From: Salirhabdus sp. Marseille-P4669
Lineage (GTDB): Bacteria; Bacillota; Bacilli; Bacillales; Alkalibacillaceae
DNA: 64,000 nt
Direction: 5' to 3'
Assembly: GCF_900240405.1 (NCBI RefSeq)
Contig: NZ_OEQK01000005.1
Coordinates: forward strand, 124,001-188,000
The notes below the pieces were generated by a model, which saw nothing but the letters and a program-made list of their open reading frames with translations, made no database searches and was not told where the DNA came from. Position 1 is the stretch's first letter. Every line of letters starts with the position of its first letter. This document shows, piece after piece, positions 1 to 8,986 of this stretch. Both the position numbers and the translations under genes were made by a program.

Positions 1-254
1 TTAATGACGTGGACCGATTACTTGAAATTAAAGAATTAATTGAAAAGGGTGTGAACTTAGCTGGTATTAAGGAAATGTTTGCTATGAAACAAGGAACAGA
101 GAAAGAGGAGATTGTTGTAGAAAATGAACCAGCATTTACCAAGGATTTATCGGATAAGGAATTGCGTGAGATGTTGCGAAAGGAATTATTCAATGCTGGT
201 AGGTTAAACAATGCATCGTTAAGACAGGGAGAGTTATCAAGATTCTTCCATTAA
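1..254 (+). CDS. glnR: GlnR, nitrogen-responsive MerR-family repressor (3' part)
   Basis: The gene enters from the left edge, so its N-terminal DNA-binding helix-turn-helix is outside the window. The visible part is the end of the MerR-type domain ([16 protein letters not shown]), a short linker and the conserved tail ending [10 protein letters not shown]. That tail is typical of GlnR, where it mediates autoinhibition that feedback-inhibited glutamine synthetase relieves. The frame is open upstream of the GTG at 9, so that codon is internal. glnA follows after 20 bases, the usual glnRA operon in which GlnR represses its own operon under nitrogen excess. The promoter and GlnR operators lie outside the window. 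Confidence 0.95.
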   Translation, partial: NDVDRLLEIKELIEKGVNLAGIKEMFAMKQGTEKEEIVVENEPAFTKDLSDKELREMLRKELFNAGRLNNASLRQGELSRFFH

Positions 255-274
255 AAATAGAGGAGGCTTTTTCC

Positions 275-1612
275 ATGGGGACAAAGTATACTAGAGAAGA
301 TGTTATTAAGAAAATTCAAGAGGAAAACGTTAAGTTTATTCGACTTCAATTTACGGATATTCTTGGAACTATTAAAAATGTTGAGATTCCATTAAGCCAG
401 CTAGATAAAGCATTAGATAACCAAATTATGTTTGATGGATCTTCCATTCAAGGTTTTGTACGAATTGAAGAATCCGATATGAAGTTATATCCAGACTTAG
501 ATACATTTGTAGTTTTCCCTTGGACATCAGAAAAAGGGAAGGTAGCGCGATTTATTTGTGATATTTACAAACCGGATGGTACTCCTTTTGAAGGGTGTCC
601 ACGTTACAACTTAAAGCGTAACCTTCAAAAGATGGAGGAACTAGGCTTTAATGCCTTCAATATTGGTCCAGAACCAGAATTCTTCTTATTCAAGTTAGAT
701 GATAGAGGAGAACCAAGTTTAGAATTAAATGATAAAGGTGGCTATTTTGATTTAGCTCCTACAGACTTAGGTGAAAATTGTCGACGTGATATTGTACTTG
801 AGCTTGAAGAGATGGGCTTTGAAATTGAAGCATCTCATCATGAGGTAGCTCCTGGACAACATGAAATAGACTTTAAATACTCGGACGCACTAAAAAGCTG
901 TGATGATATTCAAACCTTTAAACTAGTAGTTAAAACGATTGCTAGAAAGCACGGATTACATGCAACGTTTATGCCAAAACCTCTATTTGGTGTAAACGGA
1001 TCTGGAATGCATGCAAATATGTCTTTATTTAAAGACGGTGCTAATGCGTTCTTTGATGAAGCCGGAGAACTAAAATTAAGCAAAACAGCTTATCAATTCA
1101 TTGCAGGTGTGATAAAGCATGCGACAAGCTTTACTGCAGTTACGAACCCAACTGTTAACTCATACAAACGTTTAGTACCAGGATATGAAGCTCCATCTTA
1201 TGTTGCTTGGTCTGGCCAAAATAGAAGTCCACTAGTACGTATTCCGGCATCCCGTGGAATGAGTACTCGTATCGAGGTGAGATCTGTAGACCCAGCTGCA
1301 AATCCATATTTAGCAATGGCAGTAATGCTTGCTGCAGGTCTAGATGGGGTTGAAAATAATCTAACAGCACCAGCTCCAGTTGACCGTAATATTTATGTTA
1401 TGGATAAAGAAGAGCGTGAGAAAAATGGAATTCAAGATTTACCAGCTACACTTTATGATGCATTAGAATTATTAAAGAGTAACCCGGTTATTGTAAATGC
1501 ATTGGGTGAACATTTATTTGAGCACTTTATTGAAGCGAAAGAGATTGAATGGGATATGTTTAGAACGCAAGTCCATCCGTGGGAACGTGAGCAGTATATG
1601 CAAATGTATTAA
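275..1612 (+). CDS. glnA: Glutamine synthetase type I
   Basis: This enzyme makes glutamine from glutamate, ammonia and ATP in the cytoplasm and also signals nitrogen status by binding GlnR and TnrA. The 445 residues match the 444-residue GSI-alpha enzymes of Bacillus. Visible signatures are the beta-grasp segment FDGSSIQGF, the metal and glutamate site GPEPEFF, the ATP-binding motif [11 protein letters not shown], and the flap-side stretch [10 protein letters not shown] strong AGGAGG sits 8 bases before the ATG. No adenylylation-type insert is apparent, as expected for the feedback-regulated alpha type. It is the second gene of the glnRA operon and is followed by a clear terminator. Confidence 0.98.
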   Translation: MGTKYTREDVIKKIQEENVKFIRLQFTDILGTIKNVEIPLSQLDKALDNQIMFDGSSIQGFVRIEESDMKLYPDLDTFVVFPWTSEKGKVARFICDIYKPDGTPFEGCPRYNLKRNLQKMEELGFNAFNIGPEPEFFLFKLDDRGEPSLELNDKGGYFDLAPTDLGENCRRDIVLELEEMGFEIEASHHEVAPGQHEIDFKYSDALKSCDDIQTFKLVVKTIARKHGLHATFMPKPLFGVNGSGMHANMSLFKDGANAFFDEAGELKLSKTAYQFIAGVIKHATSFTAVTNPTVNSYKRLVPGYEAPSYVAWSGQNRSPLVRIPASRGMSTRIEVRSVDPAANPYLAMAVMLAAGLDGVENNLTAPAPVDRNIYVMDKEEREKNGIQDLPATLYDALELLKSNPVIVNALGEHLFEHFIEAKEIEWDMFRTQVHPWEREQYMQMY

Positions 1613-1620
1613 TAGCTAGC

Positions 1621-1667
1621 AAAAACCCTTGACACTATTGGTGTTGAGGGTTTTTTATTTTTTTTAT
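1621..1667 (+). terminator. Rho-independent terminator of glnRA
   Basis: An inverted repeat AAACCCTTGACAC / GTGTTGAGGGTTT with a five-base loop is followed by a long T run. It begins a few bases after the glnA stop. Confidence 0.9.
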
Positions 1668-1815
1668 AGGTGGAATATATTTATTTAAAATTTACAGAAG
1701 ACTCTAATGCTTAAACTAGGAAAGATATATACGGATCAATAGTAAATCAGCATTCTATCACTACTTCTTTATCCCTAAAACTATAGTTATATACTACCAA
1801 TTACTTTATAAATTA

Positions 1816-1843
1816 TTGAATATTATTAATATTTTGATATATT
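1816..1843 (+). promoter_or_regulatory. SigA-type extended -10 promoter of the first small secreted protein
   Basis: A TTGAAT -35 and a TATATT -10 are separated by 16 bases, and TG one base upstream of the -10 makes it an extended -10 promoter. The -10 and the following TTTGTGTTGTGC-like leader recur almost unchanged upstream of the paralogue at 3580, so the promoter was duplicated with the gene or kept under selection. Confidence 0.6.
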
Positions 1844-1883
1844 TGTGTTGTGCGCATAATTAATGAAAAGGAGGTTTTGTTGC

Positions 1884-2198
1884 ATGAAGAAGGTATTGAA
1901 AAAGTCAATAGGAATTGTTTCTTTAGCTGTATTAATCTCAACAGGTTTACTCTTTAGTCATGCTTCTGCTAGCTCTGTAACTCCAACAAACACTTCAATC
2001 AGTTCAAACTCCGGAGAATACGGTACATTTGCTTCAAGTAAATATGTTGAAGTAAGAATGTACGTTGGATCAGGCTTACCAGCATCAAAGTATTATTACA
2101 GTAAGAATGGTTACACTGGATGGCTCACTGTAAAAGAATTCGATGGGAATTACGTAATTTATAGCGGGATCGTCTCATGTTCAGGCGCTTGCGGCTAA
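1884..2198 (+). CDS. Small secreted protein of unknown function, copy A
   Basis: I do not recognise the family. The 104-residue product starts with a signal peptide: MKKVLKKS, about 18 hydrophobic residues, and a likely cleavage site after SHASA. The mature part of about 75 residues is rich in Ser, Tyr and Gly, contains GEYGTF, KYVEVR, GLPASKYYY and GWLTVK, and ends CSGACG, so two nearby cysteines could form one disulphide. AAAGGAGGT lies 9 bases before the ATG at 1884; the in-frame ATG at 1863 lies just before this site and is unlikely to be used. A close paralogue lies 1.4 kb downstream with the same promoter. The short beta-rich mature domain would suit an extracellular or wall-associated role, but no activity can be assigned. 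Confidence 0.8.
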   Translation: MKKVLKKSIGIVSLAVLISTGLLFSHASASSVTPTNTSISSNSGEYGTFASSKYVEVRMYVGSGLPASKYYYSKNGYTGWLTVKEFDGNYVIYSGIVSCSGACG

Positions 2199-2214
2199 TT
2201 CCATAAACCTATTT

Positions 2215-2256
2215 CAACAAAAAGCCCTTCCTAAATTGGAGGGGCTTTTGTTGACG
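2215..2256 (+). terminator. Terminator of secreted protein A
   Basis: A long hairpin with arms CAACAAAAAGCCCTTCC and GGAGGGGCTTTTGTTG follows the stop codon by about 17 bases. The T tract is short and interrupted. Confidence 0.75.
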
Positions 2257-2409
2257 ATAATATTGTTACTAATAAATGGAAAACTGTTAAAATTATGATG
2301 GATCACATTAGATATTTAACATGTTAATAGAGTGATTTCTAGAGCTTCGGTTAGATGAAAATGGATTGTTCGATCCTATAAACAAATTGTTAAGTGGGAG
2401 GTGTGGACT

Positions 2410-2977
2410 ATGAAGAAAATTCGAAAACCAATAGTAACTCTAGCTCTCTTTATTCGTTGTATTATTGGAGTGATATATTATAATATATTGCAATCAAGCC
2501 ATATATCTCCATCATCTTAAGGAGTAGGGCTTAAGGTACAAGGAGAAAAGAATCTTAAATCCTTAAACTCGGATTTAATCGTAAAGGGAACGGTTGATGG
2601 AAATTATTGATACAGAGATACTAATGGAGGATAAAGAATTTAATACATATATAGTTTTAGAAGGATTTTCACAAGTAACTGTTAATAAGACTTTTAAGCA
2701 GTCTAAAGGTGCAATAGATAGGAAAAAAATTACTTTTCCCGTAGGATTTCAACAATTAAATGAAAATGGGGAGGCTATAAGTGATTTAGTATTACTAGAC
2801 GATGAACTTGTATTTATAGAATCAGGTGCATATATTCTATTCTTAGATGAGATTAGCGGGGAATATCATTTTGCTAATAGCAACCATATTTATAAAAAGG
2901 TAAATAAAAATAAATACGAGAATATTGCAACGGATTCTATTTCTACCATAATGGTAGAGGATCTTTCGGCTAAGTAG
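2410..2977 (+). pseudogene. Broken gene for a membrane-anchored protein of unknown function
   Basis: A good ribosome binding site (GGGAGGTG) leads into an ATG at 2410 encoding a basic start and a hydrophobic segment (MKKIRKPIVTLALFI), but the frame hits TAA at 2518. Directly after that stop the same frame continues with plausible coding sequence (GVGLKVQGEKNLKSL, then LIVKGTVDGNY) until TGA near 2608. The remaining 126 residues (from MEIIDTEILMEDKEF) are open in the next frame from 2597 to 2977. The simplest reading is one gene with an N-terminal anchor and an extracellular domain, inactivated by a nonsense mutation and a frameshift. The C-terminal frame could be translated alone from the ATG at 2597, which has AAGGGAA upstream. 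The family is not recognised. Confidence 0.6.
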
Positions 2978-3236
2978 AAACAAAAATAGCTTGATTATAT
3001 GTAAATTTCTGTGTTAGTCTACTCCCAAAAACATAGTTTTTAATTGTACTGACACTTAAGATTATAGACGTAATAAAACAAACGACTAAAAGGATAAATA
3101 GTACACCTCTCATAAACTTGCTTTCTTTTATTTTAGTTGGCAAATAAACGGTAATAGATCCAAGTATATATAGTAGAGCGACAAACGGTAAAAGGAACAT
3201 AAACAAAATCAACATTATTCCTATCATTAAATCCAC
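2970..3236 (-). CDS. Small hydrophobic membrane protein, unrecognised
   Basis: The 88-residue product has a hydrophobic stretch over the first 33 residues, a short basic loop (PTKIKESKF) and a second stretch from about residue 42 to 62, giving two or three membrane segments with a polar tail. The start is a GTG preceded at 8 bases by GGGAGGT; the overlapping ATG two bases upstream closes after three codons. It is convergent with the broken gene and overlaps its end by a few bases. No motif suggests a function. It belongs to the accessory islet between glnA and lexA. Confidence 0.55.
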   Translation of the reverse strand: MDLMIGIMLILFMFLLPFVALLYILGSITVYLPTKIKESKFMRGVLFILLVVCFITSIILSVSTIKNYVFGSRLTQKFTYNQAIFVST

Positions 3237-3510
3237 ATTATTCTACCTCCCAACATAATTCCTCTATTATTTACATTTAGAACTTTCAATTATTCCACCA
3301 TTATAAGACCTGCAGATTTCTAGAAAACCATTTTGTTTGTCGGCTTAGCGGCTAACTTTAATAATTTTACAATAAATTTCCTTAACATTATAAGAAAAAT
3401 TTTGTGAATTTTACTTGTAACTTTCTGGAAACTTGGTTTTATTCACGCGGTTTTATTAATCCTATCTTCCTATTATTATAGTAATATATAACCAAACCAT
3501 GTTAATTGTA
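3237..3510. other. AT-rich intergenic region, no gene seen
   Basis: Apart from the ribosome binding site of the minus-strand gene at its left edge and the promoter of secreted protein B at its right edge, I see no open frame with a start signal, no strong hairpin and no repeat. Confidence 0.5.
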
Positions 3511-3538
3511 TTGAAAATTTATAAAATTCTGATATATT
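3511..3538 (+). promoter_or_regulatory. SigA-type extended -10 promoter of the second small secreted protein
   Basis: TTGAAA and TATATT are 16 bases apart with a TG extension (CTGATATATT). Spacing, -10 and the downstream TTTGTGTTGTGC match the promoter of copy A, pointing to common control of both genes. Confidence 0.6.
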
Positions 3539-3579
3539 TTGTGTTGTGCTACATAAAAACAAAAGGAGGAATAGGTTAA

Positions 3580-3897
3580 ATGAAAAAAGTATTTAAAAAG
3601 TCGCTTGGTATTTTACTTTTAGCTGTACTGATTACAACTGGTATATTTACTCATGCTTCTGCAAGCTCTGTAGCCCCATCAAACACCTCAATCAGCACAA
3701 ACTCTGGAGAATATGGAACATTTGCTGTTAGCAGATATGTTGAAGTAAGACAGTATGTTTCATCTGGCTTACCAGCATCTAAGTATTATTATAATAGGAA
3801 TGGTTATAGTGGCTGGCTCACAGTAAAACAATTCGATGGCAATTATGTTGTATATGGAGGTTATGTATACTGTTCAGGCACCTGTGTTGCGCCGTAA
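3580..3897 (+). CDS. Small secreted protein of unknown function, copy B
   Basis: This 105-residue paralogue of the product at 1884 has the same layout: signal peptide (MKKVFKKSLGILLLA, cleavage probably after THASA), then a mature domain with GEYGTF, RYVEVR, GLPASKYYY and GWLTVK, ending CSGTCVAP. Most mature positions are identical between the copies. Differences cluster near the middle (SSK versus VSR, RMYV versus RQYV) and at the C-terminus, whereas the two CSGxC cysteines are kept. AAAGGAGG precedes the ATG. The gene has its own promoter and terminator. Function unknown; a secreted peptide with one C-terminal disulphide is what the sequence shows. Confidence 0.8.
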   Translation: MKKVFKKSLGILLLAVLITTGIFTHASASSVAPSNTSISTNSGEYGTFAVSRYVEVRQYVSSGLPASKYYYNRNGYSGWLTVKQFDGNYVVYGGYVYCSGTCVAP

Positions 3898-3905
3898 TCC
3901 AAATA

Positions 3906-3942
3906 GTAAAGCCCTTACGTTAATTTGTAAGGGCTTTTTATA
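3906..3942 (+). terminator. Terminator of secreted protein B
   Basis: Arms AAAGCCCTTAC and GTAAGGGCTTT enclose an eight-base loop and are followed by T residues, directly after the stop codon. Confidence 0.85.
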
Positions 3943-3987
3943 ACAAGAATATAACGATTCCGTCTTTATTAGATAGTTGCTTACTAG

Positions 3988-4611
3988 TTATTGGATTTCT
4001 CGATACAATCCAATCACTTTACCTAAAATAACGACATTTCTTACTATAATCGGTTCCATTGTTGCGTTTTCTGGTTGTAAGCGGATATAATCCTTTTCTT
4101 TAAAAAAGCGTTTTACAGTTGCTTCCTCTTCCTCCGTCATAGCTACAACAATCTCTCCATTTTGAGCTGTTTGCTGTTTCCGAATAATTACTTTATCCCC
4201 ATCTAAAATACCAGCTTCAATCATACTTTCTCCTTGAACATTCAGGACGAAAAGATCATCTTCAGAAGTAGCAAGGTGAGCAGGGACTGGAACATAATCT
4301 TCTATGTTTTCGATGGCTGTAATCGGAATTCCAGCAGTAACTTTTCCAACAACTGGAGCATAAAATGCTTCAGTCTTTGGAAAATCATTTATATCTTCTT
4401 CATGTAATACTTCGATGGCTCGTGGTTTAGTAGGATCCCGTCTAATAAACCCTTTTTGTTCTAATCTGGATAAATGTCCATGTACAGTGGAACTAGATGC
4501 GAGGCCCACTGCTTGTGCAATTTCACGTACTGAAGGCGGGTAACCTTTTAAATTTACTTGTTCTTTTATGTAATCTAGTATTGCTTCCTGTCGTTTTGAT
4601 AGCTTTGTCAT
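3988..4611 (-). CDS. lexA: LexA, SOS response repressor and autoprotease
   Basis: LexA represses DNA-damage genes until RecA filaments trigger its self-cleavage. The 207 residues have a winged helix-turn-helix ([13 protein letters not shown] and the recognition-helix region STVHGHL) and an S24-type protease domain with the scissile Ala93-Gly94 (KVTAGIP), nucleophile Ser129 (QGESM) and base Lys167 (TVKRF). The ATG at 4611 is chosen over the in-frame TTG at 4617 because GAGGTGA sits at the right distance and Bacillus LexA starts MTKLSKRQ. The gene is divergent from the SOS unit starting at 4772, and a LexA box overlaps its own -35, so it is autoregulated. Confidence 0.98.
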   Translation of the reverse strand: MTKLSKRQEAILDYIKEQVNLKGYPPSVREIAQAVGLASSSTVHGHLSRLEQKGFIRRDPTKPRAIEVLHEEDINDFPKTEAFYAPVVGKVTAGIPITAIENIEDYVPVPAHLATSEDDLFVLNVQGESMIEAGILDGDKVIIRKQQTAQNGEIVVAMTEEEEATVKRFFKEKDYIRLQPENATMEPIIVRNVVILGKVIGLYREIQ

Positions 4612-4647
4612 ATCCAACTCACCTCGTACATATTATTAAGTAAATAT

Positions 4648-4676
4648 AGTATAACATGGTTATTTAAGGAATACAA
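4648..4676 (-). promoter_or_regulatory. lexA promoter
   Basis: On the minus strand a TTGTAT -35 (4671-4676) and a TATACT -10 (4648-4653) are 17 bases apart. The -35 is overlapped by LexA box 1. Confidence 0.65.
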
Positions 4677-4687
4677 ACATTCGTTCG
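4674..4687 (-). promoter_or_regulatory. LexA box 1 (lexA promoter)
   Basis: Read on the minus strand the site is CGAACGAATGTTTG, matching the Gram-positive SOS box CGAAC-N4-GTTYG. It overlaps the lexA -35. Confidence 0.85.
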
Positions 4688-4696
4688 TAAAAAGTG

Positions 4697-4724
4697 TTGA
4701 CAAGAACGAGTGTTCGTGTAATAA
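4697..4724 (+). promoter_or_regulatory. Promoter of the SOS unit
   Basis: TTGACA at 4697 is followed after 16 bases by TAATAA (or after 17 by AATAAT). LexA box 2 fills the spacer, the arrangement expected for direct repression. Confidence 0.7.
4703..4716 (+). promoter_or_regulatory. LexA box 2 (between -35 and -10 of the SOS unit)
   Basis: AGAACGAGTGTTCG has the GAAC-N4-GTTC core of the Bacillus SOS box. Confidence 0.88.
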
Positions 4725-4740
4725 TGAAAACAACAAAAAG

Positions 4741-4754
4741 CGAACAAAGGTTCT
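4741..4754 (+). promoter_or_regulatory. LexA box 3 (upstream of the 30-residue peptide)
   Basis: CGAACAAAGGTTCT has the GAAC-N4-GTTC core. It lies just downstream of the promoter and 17 bases before the peptide start codon. Confidence 0.85.
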
Positions 4755-4771
4755 TATGGAGGCGAATTAAT

Positions 4772-4864
4772 ATGTTTGGTAAACTAACTAAAATGGATTT
4801 GACGCTTTATGGATTATTCGGATTAAGTCTAGCGTTTATTTATTTTGCAGTTGTTGTTAGTTAA
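4772..4864 (+). CDS. 30-residue SOS-controlled membrane peptide in the yneA position
   Basis: The ORF encodes 30 residues: a short basic start (MFGKLTKMD) and one hydrophobic helix of about 20 residues (LYGLFGLSLAFIYFAVV). TGGAGG lies about 9 bases before the ATG, and two LexA boxes and a promoter are directly upstream. In B. subtilis this place between lexA and yneB is held by YneA, an SOS-induced division inhibitor of about 105 residues with a LysM domain; no LysM-like sequence is present here, and yneB starts 25 bases later. The peptide could be a very short division inhibitor, a TisB- or SidA-like membrane peptide, or the relic of a longer YneA. The first two are analogies by size and regulation only. 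Confidence 0.7.
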   Translation: MFGKLTKMDLTLYGLFGLSLAFIYFAVVVS

Positions 4865-4868
4865 TTAA

Positions 4869-5540
<672 letters not shown>

Positions 5541-5623
5541 AGTTACTATATAATAGATAATAGTAAGAAGCGAGGGTCTATAAAGCTGACACTTGCTTTA
5601 TTTATTTTAGAAGGAGCGTCCCC

Positions 5624-5857
5624 ATGATTTCCAAAGATAAGTTAGACCGTATCAATTTTCTTGCAAAGAAATCCAAAAGTGAAGGATTAACTAATATAGA
5701 AAAAGAAGAACAGCAAGAACTACGTAAGGAATATTTAAAAAATGTGAGAAAGTCATTTAAAAACCAGCTGAAAACCATGACCGTTATAGATCCTGCTGGA
5801 AATGACGTTACTCCAAAAAAATTAAGAGATGAACAAGAAAGAAATAAACATCATTAA
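5624..5857 (+). CDS. ynzC: YnzC, DUF896 small protein
   Basis: A charged 77-residue cytoplasmic protein beginning MISKDKLDRINFLAKK. Helix-turn-helix-like pairs of amphipathic helices and the conserved ELRKEYLKN place it in the DUF896 (UPF0291) family. B. subtilis YnzC folds as a helical hairpin and is in the SOS operon with yneA and yneB; function unknown. AGAAGGAG precedes the ATG at normal distance. It lies 83 bases after yneB and is followed by a strong terminator, so it is probably the last gene of the SOS unit. Confidence 0.92.
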   Translation: MISKDKLDRINFLAKKSKSEGLTNIEKEEQQELRKEYLKNVRKSFKNQLKTMTVIDPAGNDVTPKKLRDEQERNKHH

Positions 5858-5900
5858 AAAAGGTAGACTCCATCATTTGGTGGGAGTCTATCTTTTTTAT
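5855..5900 (+). terminator. Terminator after ynzC
   Basis: AAAAAAGGTAGACTCC and GGGAGTCTATCTTTTTT form a long stem around a ten-base loop that ends in a T run. Confidence 0.92.
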
Positions 5901-6062
5901 ATATGTAGAACGAATAAATTAGGAGCTTTCAATACACTTTATAAAAGAATCAACTTTACAAAAAGAATAAAATGGTTAAAATGTCACTTTTTTGCTTGTC
6001 TAACAACCTTTTTACGTTTAGGATAAACATAGTACATATTAAATTTGAGCAATGTTAATCAT

Positions 6063-6091
6063 TTGCACATTCTAAAAAAAATTGATAAAAA
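6063..6091 (+). promoter_or_regulatory. Probable tkt promoter
   Basis: TTGCAC and TAAAAA are 17 bases apart with a TG extension (TTGATAAAAA), 31 bases before the tkt start. The -10 is a weak match. Confidence 0.35.
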
Positions 6092-6121
6092 AGATGGAAG
6101 AATAGAAGGGAGTAAGTAGAT

Positions 6122-8122
6122 ATGTCTTTAGAAATGAAATCGATAAACACAATACGAACTTTATCCATTGATGCTATTGAAAAAGCAAATTCTGGTCACC
6201 CTGGAATGCCTATGGGGGCTGCGCCAATGGCTTATACGTTATGGACAGAATTTATGAATCATAACCCGAAAAATTCAAAATGGTTTAACCGTGATCGTTT
6301 CGTGCTTTCAGCAGGACACGGAAGCATGCTTTTATATAGTTTACTTCATTTATCTGGATATAACGTTACTATGGACGATCTTAAAAATTTCCGCCAATGG
6401 GGTTCAAAAACACCTGGGCATCCGGAATATGGACATACAGACGGTGTAGAAGCTACTACAGGACCACTTGGTCAAGGCTTTGCGATGGCAGTAGGGATGG
6501 CTATGGCAGAAAGTCATTTAGCAGCAAAATACAATCGAGATCATTTAAAAGTGGTGGATCACTACACATATAGCATATGTGGTGATGGGGATTTAATGGA
6601 AGGCATTTCCCATGAAACGGCATCTCTTGCAGGCCATTTAAAGCTAGGTAAATTAGTTCTTTTATATGATTCGAATGACATTTCCTTAGATGGAGATTTG
6701 GATCGTTCCTTCTCCGAAAACGTGGAAAAACGTTTTACATCCTATGGTTGGCAAGTCATACGAGTGGACGATGGAAATAATTTAGATGAAATTCGAGATG
6801 CAATTAAAGCGGCAAAGCAAAATACAGAGCAGCCAACACTTATTGAAGTAAAGACAGTTATAGGTTATGGGTCGCCTAATAAATCTGGTAAATCAGCATC
6901 CCATGGCGCGCCACTAGGTACAGATGAAGTGAAGCTAACAAAAGGTCACTATGAATGGGAACATGATGAGTTCCAGGTACCTAACGATGTATATGAAGAT
7001 TTTAAACAAAAAGTAATAGAAAATGGTAAACGTCAGGAAGAAAAGTGGAATCAAGTCGTAGCAGAATATAAAGAAAAATATCCTGAGCTTGGTAATGAGT
7101 TCGAAGCTGCGATTCAAGGTAAATTACCTGAGGGATGGAAAAAGGACTTCCCTGAATATAAAGTAGGGGAAGATAAGCCTGCAACTCGGGAAACCTCAGG
7201 GAAAGCCTTAAATGCTATTGCAGAAAAGGTACCTTTCTTCCTAGGAGGTAGTGCTGATTTAGCAGGTTCCAATAAAACAACCATTAAAGATGCTGCAGAT
7301 TTAACAGCAACGGATTATAGCGGACGAAACATTTGGTTTGGAGTTCGTGAATTTGCGATGGCAGCTGCCTTAAATGGTATGGTATTACATGGTGGGGTTA
7401 AAGCATATGCAGGCACATTCTTTGTATTTAGTGATTACTTGCGTCCTGCAGTACGTTTAGCTGCATTAATGAACATACCTTCCATCTTTGTATTTACACA
7501 TGATTCCATTGCTGTTGGAGAAGATGGACCAACTCATGAACCGGTTGAGCACCTGTCTTCATTCCGTTCGATGCCAAATCTTTCGTTAATCCGTCCAGCA
7601 GATGGATACGAAACGAATGCTGCTTGGCAACTTGCATTAGAGTCAGAGGACCAACCAACAGCATTAGTGTTAACGAGACAAGGACTTCCAACACTTGAAA
7701 GTACAAAGGAAAATGCATATGAAGGGGTAAAACGTGGAGCATATGTGGTTTCTAAAGGTGAAAAAGCAGAAGCAGATGTGTTGCTACTTGCTACAGGATC
7801 CGAAGTACATCTTGCTATTAATGCACAACAAGAATTAAGAAAGAAAGGTGTAGATTGTGCCGTTGTAAGTATGCCATCATGGGATCGCTTTGAAAAGCAG
7901 CCTCAAGAGTATAAAAACAGTGTGATTCCGAAAACCATTAAAAAGCGTTTAGCAATTGAAATGGGAGCATCACTAGGCTGGGATCGATATGTTGGTGATG
8001 AAGGAGCGATTATTTCAATTGATGCATTTGGGGCTTCAGCACCAGGAAATAAAGTAATAGAAGAATATGGTTTTACTGTTGAAAACGTAGTGAAACATGT
8101 AGAAGAGTTAGTAAATAAATAA
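6122..8122 (+). CDS. tkt: Transketolase
   Basis: A thiamine-diphosphate enzyme of the non-oxidative pentose phosphate pathway that moves two-carbon ketol units between sugar phosphates. The 666 residues match the family. Visible are the N-terminal substrate histidine region ([15 protein letters not shown]), the TPP motif beginning [12 protein letters not shown] and ending near [11 protein letters not shown], the glutamate of the activation loop (GVREFAMAA), and [16 protein letters not shown] in the pyrimidine domain. GAAGGGAG precedes the ATG. It has its own terminator and sits between ynzC and sirA as in B. subtilis. Confidence 0.98.
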   Translation: MSLEMKSINTIRTLSIDAIEKANSGHPGMPMGAAPMAYTLWTEFMNHNPKNSKWFNRDRFVLSAGHGSMLLYSLLHLSGYNVTMDDLKNFRQWGSKTPGHPEYGHTDGVEATTGPLGQGFAMAVGMAMAESHLAAKYNRDHLKVVDHYTYSICGDGDLMEGISHETASLAGHLKLGKLVLLYDSNDISLDGDLDRSFSENVEKRFTSYGWQVIRVDDGNNLDEIRDAIKAAKQNTEQPTLIEVKTVIGYGSPNKSGKSASHGAPLGTDEVKLTKGHYEWEHDEFQVPNDVYEDFKQKVIENGKRQEEKWNQVVAEYKEKYPELGNEFEAAIQGKLPEGWKKDFPEYKVGEDKPATRETSGKALNAIAEKVPFFLGGSADLAGSNKTTIKDAADLTATDYSGRNIWFGVREFAMAAALNGMVLHGGVKAYAGTFFVFSDYLRPAVRLAALMNIPSIFVFTHDSIAVGEDGPTHEPVEHLSSFRSMPNLSLIRPADGYETNAAWQLALESEDQPTALVLTRQGLPTLESTKENAYEGVKRGAYVVSKGEKAEADVLLLATGSEVHLAINAQQELRKKGVDCAVVSMPSWDRFEKQPQEYKNSVIPKTIKKRLAIEMGASLGWDRYVGDEGAIISIDAFGASAPGNKVIEEYGFTVENVVKHVEELVNK

Positions 8123-8128
8123 TAATAG

Positions 8129-8165
8129 GAATCCCCTACAAGTTGAGTAGGGGATTCGCTTTTAT
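8129..8165 (+). terminator. Terminator of tkt
   Basis: GAATCCCCTAC and GTAGGGGATTC around a seven-base loop, followed by a T-rich tract. Confidence 0.9.
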
Positions 8166-8206
8166 AAAAGAAGTTTGTCAATAAAATAATATATTTTTAT
8201 CCAAAT

Positions 8207-8239
8207 TTCGACAGACTTTTAAAAAAATTCTGATAGAAT
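8207..8239 (+). promoter_or_regulatory. sirA promoter with a Spo0A box
   Basis: TTCGACA at 8207-8213 is the exact complement of the consensus 0A box TGTCGAA. It overlaps the place where a -35 would lie for the extended -10 TGATAGAAT (TAGAAT at 8234). Spo0A-activated SigA promoters commonly have this layout, and sirA is a known Spo0A target in B. subtilis. Confidence 0.6.
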
Positions 8240-8263
8240 AGTCTCCAAGAGGTGAGACAAGCT

Positions 8264-8686
8264 ATGCAAAAATATTCGTTGTACTTTATAGAGGATGAAT
8301 TTTTTCATCATTATTATCACAAAAGTACGCTTTTGTTTGATTTCTTTATACATGTACGAAATCAGCCAAGCAATAGTATAATTCGTAAGCAATATGAGTT
8401 TATTACGAAAAAGATTCCGTATAAAAAAATGAAAGAATTTCTTGCCTATCACACGAACTTAACTGTACATGAAACAGAAGAGGGACTATTAATAAACCAC
8501 TTACAATCAAACATTGTTATCGAATGTGAAGATAGAGAATGGACGGTTTATGCATCCTCATTACACGAAGTCGAAAGGTTATTATTTGAAAACCTACGAT
8601 GTTTTGATATATCTTTTTATGTAGTAGATTTCGAACATAATCAATATGGGTGGCTATCTCCTCTACGAAAAGAAATTCTGCTATAA
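8264..8686 (+). CDS. sirA: SirA, sporulation inhibitor of replication
   Basis: SirA binds DnaA domain I and blocks new rounds of replication once sporulation begins. The 140-residue product keeps the two diagnostic ends of the family: YSLYFIEDEFFHHYY near the N-terminus and a C-terminal block ending near VVDFEHNQYGWLSP. The middle is divergent and a little shorter than the B. subtilis protein. AAGAGGTGA lies before the ATG at 8264; an in-frame GTG at 8252 is part of that ribosome binding site and is not a start. The position between tkt and yneF and the 0A box upstream agree with this call. Confidence 0.85.
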   Translation: MQKYSLYFIEDEFFHHYYHKSTLLFDFFIHVRNQPSNSIIRKQYEFITKKIPYKKMKEFLAYHTNLTVHETEEGLLINHLQSNIVIECEDREWTVYASSLHEVERLLFENLRCFDISFYVVDFEHNQYGWLSPLRKEILL

Positions 8687-8761
8687 TAGAAAAGCTATTG
8701 TCATATTTATAACGTTTTACTATACTGTATGAGAGACAACATGAAGGAGGAAACCGTTTTT

Positions 8762-8986
8762 ATGAGTACAATTTGGGTAGTATTAATTGCAATCGTAGCA
8801 TTAATCGCGGGTATTGCATTAGGATTTTTCATTGCTAGAAAATATATGATGAACTATTTGAAGAAAAATCCTCCTATTAATGAACAAATGCTAAGAACAA
8901 TGATGATGCAAATGGGACAAAAACCATCTCAGAAAAAAATAGCACAAATGATGCGTGCAATGAATAACCAAACAGGTAAAAAGTAA
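8762..8986 (+). CDS. yneF: YneF, UPF0154 membrane-anchored small protein
   Basis: A 74-residue protein with one N-terminal membrane helix ([14 protein letters not shown], then [10 protein letters not shown]) and a basic cytoplasmic part containing the conserved [10 protein letters not shown] and GQKPSQKKI blocks. It is nearly identical in layout to B. subtilis YneF, whose function is unknown. AAGGAGG lies upstream; the ATG at 8762 is preferred over in-frame starts at 8729 and 8741 because family members begin right at the helix. Confidence 0.92.
   Translation: MSTIWVVLIAIVALIAGIALGFFIARKYMMNYLKKNPPINEQMLRTMMMQMGQKPSQKKIAQMMRAMNNQTGKK

Noticed and set aside
5829-6026. Open frame of 65 codons after ynzC on the plus strand
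   Set aside because: It starts inside ynzC, runs through the ynzC terminator and has no ribosome binding site or family-like sequence.
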